Source: an uncultured Bacilli bacterium (GTDB lineage Bacteria; Bacillota_I; Bacilli_A; RF39; UBA660). Taken from it: 7,853 nt of DNA. The notes below the pieces were generated by a model. It saw only the letters and a program-made list of their open reading frames with translations. It was not told the DNA's origin and searched no databases. The stretch lies in the NCBI GenBank assembly GCA_934132925.1, contig CAKPAL010000035.1, positions 1 through 7,853 of the forward strand, written 5' to 3'. This document shows, piece after piece, positions 4,230 to 7,853 of this stretch. Numbering within the stretch: position 1 is the stretch's first letter; each line of letters opens with the position of its first letter. Both the position numbers and the translations under genes were made by a program.

Positions 4230-5945
4230 TTAGTTTATGTTTGGAAATCCAATATTATTTATATTGGGAAAATTATTATGTTCTAATTTATCATCGGATA
4301 CTGGTGTCCAAAACATATTATTATTAAAATTATCTGGTACTTCAACTTTATTTATATCTGCTTTTTCTTCAGTAGTAGTCCATACTGGAAGTTCTTCTTT
4401 GGTAGGAATGTTGTTATTCATAGGAGTTTCTTCAACTACTTTAGGTATTTCTATAGACTCCTCAGGTAATTTTATTTCTTCTAAAGTTGTAGTATCCTCT
4501 AGTGATGGGATGCTCCATTTTAAAATTGGCTCTTCTTTTGGTGCTATTGTTGGTTCTTCTTGTTTTGGTGCTTCTTTTACTTCTGGTACTACTTTAGCAA
4601 AATCATCAAAAATACTTTCTTTTGGTTTTGGATTTAATTTTCTATTAACATTCTCTCTAACACTCTCAGCTTTTAATTTGGCAAGACCTAGATTTAATGT
4701 TTTAGGATAATCTTTTATTTCTTTGATACGATATGGATCAATGGTATCGTTAATGATATCCTCTAGTGAAGGAGTTTCTTTTTCTTCTTTATTATCGTTT
4801 ACTTCTTCTTCATCTTCAGTAGTAATTTCTTCTTCCTCTTCAACTGGAGTTTCTTCTGCTACATCAGTGTCATAAGTTTCTACGATTCCATATTCTCTTA
4901 GTATTGTTAATATATCATAAGAGTTAATGATATCTTCTAATTCATTAAGTCTTTCTTCTTTAAATCTTATTCTACTTACATAGTTAACAATGTTATCTAG
5001 TACTTCTTTTTCTTTATTTAGAGTATCTTTTTGTTCAATGAGAAGACTTTCAAAGTCTAGTAATTCATCAGCATCATCAATATGTAGTTTATTTTTAGCA
5101 TGTTTTCTATCCTCAAGTAAATCTGTAATACTTTCTCTTTTACTTACAATAGCATCAAAGTCTTCTTCAAAAGCAATAACTAGTTCATATATTCTTAAGA
5201 TTAGTTCTCTATTCTTCCAAATATAGTAACTCTTTTCAGCATCTTCAACATATGAGGCATAATCGCCATCAGTTCCATTTTCCATTAAACTTTTGACACT
5301 ATCTAGAGTTACCTCTAAGGTTTCTTCATTCTCTCTTACTTTATCTTGAGCTACTACTAACTCTTTTTGGTAGTTTTCATCATTTATTTTATTAAAATAT
5401 TCGTCATTTTTGATACATTTTAACAAAGTTGAATATAGTTTTTCTTCCATTAATTTATTTTTTTCAGTATAATCTGATTTTTCTTTTTCTAATTCATTTA
5501 ATGATTTTTTTAGTTTACTAGTTCCTTCATTTATTTCATCTATTTCATTCTTAGTAGTTAAATATTTAGAAATAAGATCTAGTCTTCTTTTTTTATCTTC
5601 TAATTCATCTTCAGATACAATTAATTGGAAGCTGTCAATATAGTTACCAGTAGTTCTATAGAATTGGTCCTCTAATGCACTTCTTTTTTCTAAACGATCT
5701 TCAAGTAATTTTATTAATCTTTTTAATCTTGTTTCTTCTTTTTCAAGTGTTACTTCTGGTGATATTAGGTTTCTTATCTCTTTTTCAAACTCTTTATTGT
5801 ATTCAGAATCAATTTTTTTGGAATACTTTTCATAAGTATCAATTACTTCGCTAGAAGTTCTAATTCCTTTTTCTTTATCAAGTTTTATTCTCATTTCAAA
5901 GATTTTACATAAACCCTCTAATGACTTTATAGAGTTTCCTTCCAT
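4230..5945 (-). CDS. Large cytoplasmic coiled-coil protein with acidic Trp-motif tail (paralogue B)
   Basis: This 571-residue protein of unknown function has no signal peptide or membrane segment. Residues 1-345 are almost entirely helical and charged, with heptad-like Leu/Ile spacing. Residues 360-571 are Glu/Pro/Asn-rich and probably disordered. It aligns with the upstream gene without gaps around EKEETRL (68-74), TG (99-100) and SEDELEDKKRRLDLISKY (111-128), then with a small shift at DGDY (226-229) and SKRESITDLL (268-277). The tail carries LKWSIP (W477), LPVWTT (W522) and NMFWTP (W546) and a doubled FPNIN near the C-terminus; the only other Trp is W243. Two SLED motifs occur (393-396, 481-484). 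Its ATG, after GAGGGTGA, lies 19 bases inside the upstream gene, so the two are translationally coupled. A structural or scaffold role is inference. Confidence 0.9.
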   Translation of the reverse strand: MEGNSIKSLEGLCKIFEMRIKLDKEKGIRTSSEVIDTYEKYSKKIDSEYNKEFEKEIRNLISPEVTLEKEETRLKRLIKLLEDRLEKRSALEDQFYRTTGNYIDSFQLIVSEDELEDKKRRLDLISKYLTTKNEIDEINEGTSKLKKSLNELEKEKSDYTEKNKLMEEKLYSTLLKCIKNDEYFNKINDENYQKELVVAQDKVRENEETLEVTLDSVKSLMENGTDGDYASYVEDAEKSYYIWKNRELILRIYELVIAFEEDFDAIVSKRESITDLLEDRKHAKNKLHIDDADELLDFESLLIEQKDTLNKEKEVLDNIVNYVSRIRFKEERLNELEDIINSYDILTILREYGIVETYDTDVAEETPVEEEEEITTEDEEEVNDNKEEKETPSLEDIINDTIDPYRIKEIKDYPKTLNLGLAKLKAESVRENVNRKLNPKPKESIFDDFAKVVPEVKEAPKQEEPTIAPKEEPILKWSIPSLEDTTTLEEIKLPEESIEIPKVVEETPMNNNIPTKEELPVWTTTEEKADINKVEVPDNFNNNMFWTPVSDDKLEHNNFPNINNIGFPNIN

Positions 5946-7759
5946 AATAATTCACCCTCTTTCTTCTTTAAATCCGGAAATGACATATTGTTATCATTAA
6001 TAATTTCTGGTTTTAGTTTATTATTACCAATAACTGGAATGTCTTTACTTGGGGCTGCTGTATTAGTTGTTTTCCAGATTATATTTTCATTATTTTCTAG
6101 TAAATCATATATACTAGATGGTTTCTTTTCTTCTTTTTTTTCTTCAACAATTGGTTCTTTTATTTCTTCTTTGACTTCTGGTACTTCAGCTTTAACTACA
6201 CTAGGTTCTTCTTTGAATAAGTCTAATGACACTTCAGGTAGTGGCTCATGCTCCTCTTCTTTGATATTCTCTAGTGGTGGCTCCCACATTGGTACCTCTT
6301 CTTCGAAGCTTTTAACACTCTCTTTAAATAAACTATCTTTAAGTGGTTTATTAGGAGTTATTCTAGTATTTTCAAATAATTCATCAGTATCAAAATCTTC
6401 TCCTGCTTTTAGATAATCCTCTAGTGTTTTATCTTTAAGAGGATTTTTTATTGGTTCATCTACATCGCTTTTTGGTTCTTCTTTTGGAATAATATTTTCA
6501 TATATAGATGGACCCTCTAGTGGTTTTGTTTCTTTAATAACAGTCTTTTCTTGTAGTTTTTTCATTTTTTCTGCTACTTCAGATTGTTCTTTAAGCCTTG
6601 CTTCTTCAATTAGTTTTTGTCTTCTTACTCTAGCTGCTTCAATTTTTTGTTCTGCTGCTATTTTCTTTTGTCTTTCGGCTTGTTCTTCTCTTCTGGCCTT
6701 CTTTATTCTTTCTTCTTTTTGTCTGTTTTCATTTTTGACTAATTCTTCTAGAACATCTTTAAATTCTTTAGAATTGTTTTCTTCATCAATTTCATATAGT
6801 TCTTTGTTCTTCTTATCTCTAGTCTCTTTTAATGTTTCATAAATTTTTATATCATTACCTTCTAATTTTATCGTATTAAATTGTTTATTTAGTTCATCAC
6901 TAATATCTTTATGTAATTCAGTTCCAACGATATTTTTTAGAATGACATCGATATTTTGCCTTTTTTCTAATAATTCTTCATAGCCTGATACTTTGTTATC
7001 ATATATATTTATTAGATTAATGATATTAACATCAGCAGTATATTTTAAATATAGCGAACTAATATCAGTAAGCATAGTATTACATTCTAATATATAATCA
7101 CTATCTCCTAGTTCATTGGCTGTTTTTAAATTATCTTTGGCTAGAACATAAGCAGATTTGTATTCCGAATGTTTTCTTAATATTTCGTCTTTTTTATCTA
7201 CTAATTTATATAGTCCTTGTTTTTCTAATGATAATCCTACTAAACTGATTAGTTTCTTTTCTAAACTTTCATTTAATCTAGCATTAGCTTTAACATTTCT
7301 AGAGGCTTCACTTATCTTGACATCCAAGACTTTCATATCTCTAATTAGTTCTTCTTGTCTTACTTTATTTTCTTCATATTTTTCAATTATTTCTAACCTT
7401 CTTTTAAAGGAAGATAATTTATCTTCTCCTAGAAAGGTTGTAAGTTCTACTAATGAACCAGTAATCTTTTTATGTTCATTTTTTCTTTTATTTAAATATT
7501 CTCTTCTACTAGTGATTAAGGATATGATATCTCTAAGTCTTGTCTTTTCTTCTTCAATAAATCTACTTTGTTTGCTAAGTAATAATAAATACTCTTCTTC
7601 ATATTCAGAATTAGTATCTAATAATATTTGCTTTTCAATTTTATCTAATTGATCACATATTCTTTCTCTTTGAATTTCATCATTAGTTAAATTAAGACTA
7701 TTTAGAAACATATCATATTGTTTTAATCTTCTTACTACTTCTCTATTTGTATAGTTCAC
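5927..7759 (-). CDS. Large cytoplasmic coiled-coil protein with charged helix and acidic Trp-motif tail (paralogue A)
   Basis: This 610-residue protein is of unknown function. The start is a GTG at 7759 behind AGAGGTGG, first gene after a near-perfect promoter. Residues 1-340 form a long coiled-coil head collinear with paralogue B (EEEKTRL 69-75, TG 100-101, GEDKLSSFKRRLEIIEKY 111-128, EKRQNIDVIL 265-274). Residues about 345-403 are an Arg/Lys/Glu/Ala-rich stretch likely to be one extended charged helix (TolA-like composition), absent from B. Residues 410-610 are an acidic, Pro-rich tail. The only three Trp residues lie there, in similar settings: VPMWEP (492), NIIWKT (562) and ELLWKETL at the very end (606). 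Other tail motifs are SIYENI, SIYDLL, TLEDYL and SFPDL. No enzyme motif or nucleotide-binding loop was found. It may form an elongated cytoplasmic scaffold whose tail recruits partners. Confidence 0.9.
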   Translation of the reverse strand: MNYTNREVVRRLKQYDMFLNSLNLTNDEIQRERICDQLDKIEKQILLDTNSEYEEEYLLLLSKQSRFIEEEKTRLRDIISLITSRREYLNKRKNEHKKITGSLVELTTFLGEDKLSSFKRRLEIIEKYEENKVRQEELIRDMKVLDVKISEASRNVKANARLNESLEKKLISLVGLSLEKQGLYKLVDKKDEILRKHSEYKSAYVLAKDNLKTANELGDSDYILECNTMLTDISSLYLKYTADVNIINLINIYDNKVSGYEELLEKRQNIDVILKNIVGTELHKDISDELNKQFNTIKLEGNDIKIYETLKETRDKKNKELYEIDEENNSKEFKDVLEELVKNENRQKEERIKKARREEQAERQKKIAAEQKIEAARVRRQKLIEEARLKEQSEVAEKMKKLQEKTVIKETKPLEGPSIYENIIPKEEPKSDVDEPIKNPLKDKTLEDYLKAGEDFDTDELFENTRITPNKPLKDSLFKESVKSFEEEVPMWEPPLENIKEEEHEPLPEVSLDLFKEEPSVVKAEVPEVKEEIKEPIVEEKKEEKKPSSIYDLLENNENIIWKTTNTAAPSKDIPVIGNNKLKPEIINDNNMSFPDLKKKEGELLWKETL

Positions 7760-7779
7760 ACTAAACCACCTCTAGTATA

Positions 7780-7808
7780 ATTATAAAGTTTTTAACACTT
7801 TTTGTCAA
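7780..7808 (-). promoter_or_regulatory. Consensus promoter of the coiled-coil operon
   Basis: TTGACA (-35, 7808-7803), exactly 17 bases, and TATAAT (-10, 7785-7780) on the minus strand match the housekeeping consensus at all twelve positions. Transcription should start near 7773, leaving a short leader with AGAGGTGG before the GTG start. Strong constitutive expression is expected. The remaining 45 bases to the window edge show nothing I can name. Confidence 0.85.
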
Positions 7809-7853
7809 TTAATATGGAATATTTTGATAATATTTTTCGTATTCTATAATGAG

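Noticed and set aside
4237..5226. Open frames on the plus strand at 4237-4710 and 4990-5226
   Set aside because: They are Ser/Phe/Leu-rich antisense shadows of Glu/Lys-rich codons in the coiled-coil gene, with no Shine-Dalgarno or plus-strand promoter.
5988..7652. Open frames on the plus strand at 5988-6416 and 7158-7652
   Set aside because: Same low-complexity antisense shadow of the 610-residue gene; composition is explained by the opposite strand.

Overview
The window is strongly AT-rich chromosomal DNA and every convincing protein gene lies on the minus strand. Low GC, consensus TTGACA/TATAAT promoters, strong Shine-Dalgarno sites, hairpin-plus-U terminators and a SpoIIP homologue point to a low-GC Firmicute. 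It is probably an uncultured, gut-type Bacilli lineage (RF39/Erysipelotrichales-like); that placement is inference. TGG is the Trp codon in the genes checked and TGA ends spoIIP, so the standard bacterial code is used rather than the Mycoplasma code.

Reading in the direction of transcription (right to left), a near-perfect promoter (7780-7808) drives a three-gene operon. It encodes two large cytoplasmic coiled-coil proteins (7759-5927 and 5945-4230) and an 80-residue protein (4219-3977), closed by a terminator. The two large proteins are diverged tandem paralogues: their coiled-coil heads align almost residue for residue, and both carry long acidic disordered tails with short Trp-centred motifs. 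I recognise no described function for them.

The 644-base stretch 3333-3976 has no long gene but is not empty. It holds a structured repeat (copy B), a consensus minus-strand promoter, a short two-ORF transcript ending in a 25-residue hydrophobic peptide, and a convergent plus-strand small RNA of about 100 nt with its own promoter and terminator, plus a long-range inverted repeat linking the two ends of the module. I read this as a candidate type I toxin-antitoxin locus of TxpA/RatA or BsrG/SR4 layout with a Mok/Hok-like overlapping reading frame. It is the most interesting part of the window.

Next comes rsmE (16S rRNA m3U1498 methyltransferase; the true start is inside the longest frame), overlapping a membrane-anchored acidic protein of unknown function, then a terminator. 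After that come spoIIP (the sporulation peptidoglycan amidase/endopeptidase) and a tightly coupled small membrane protein in the position of Bacillus yqxA. In Bacillus subtilis gpr-spoIIP-yqxA-lepA and, further on, dnaJ-prmA-rsmE belong to one chromosomal neighbourhood, so this looks like a rearranged remnant of it.

The left end holds a second copy (A) of the structured repeat and a separately promoted 84-residue gene of unknown function with its own terminator.
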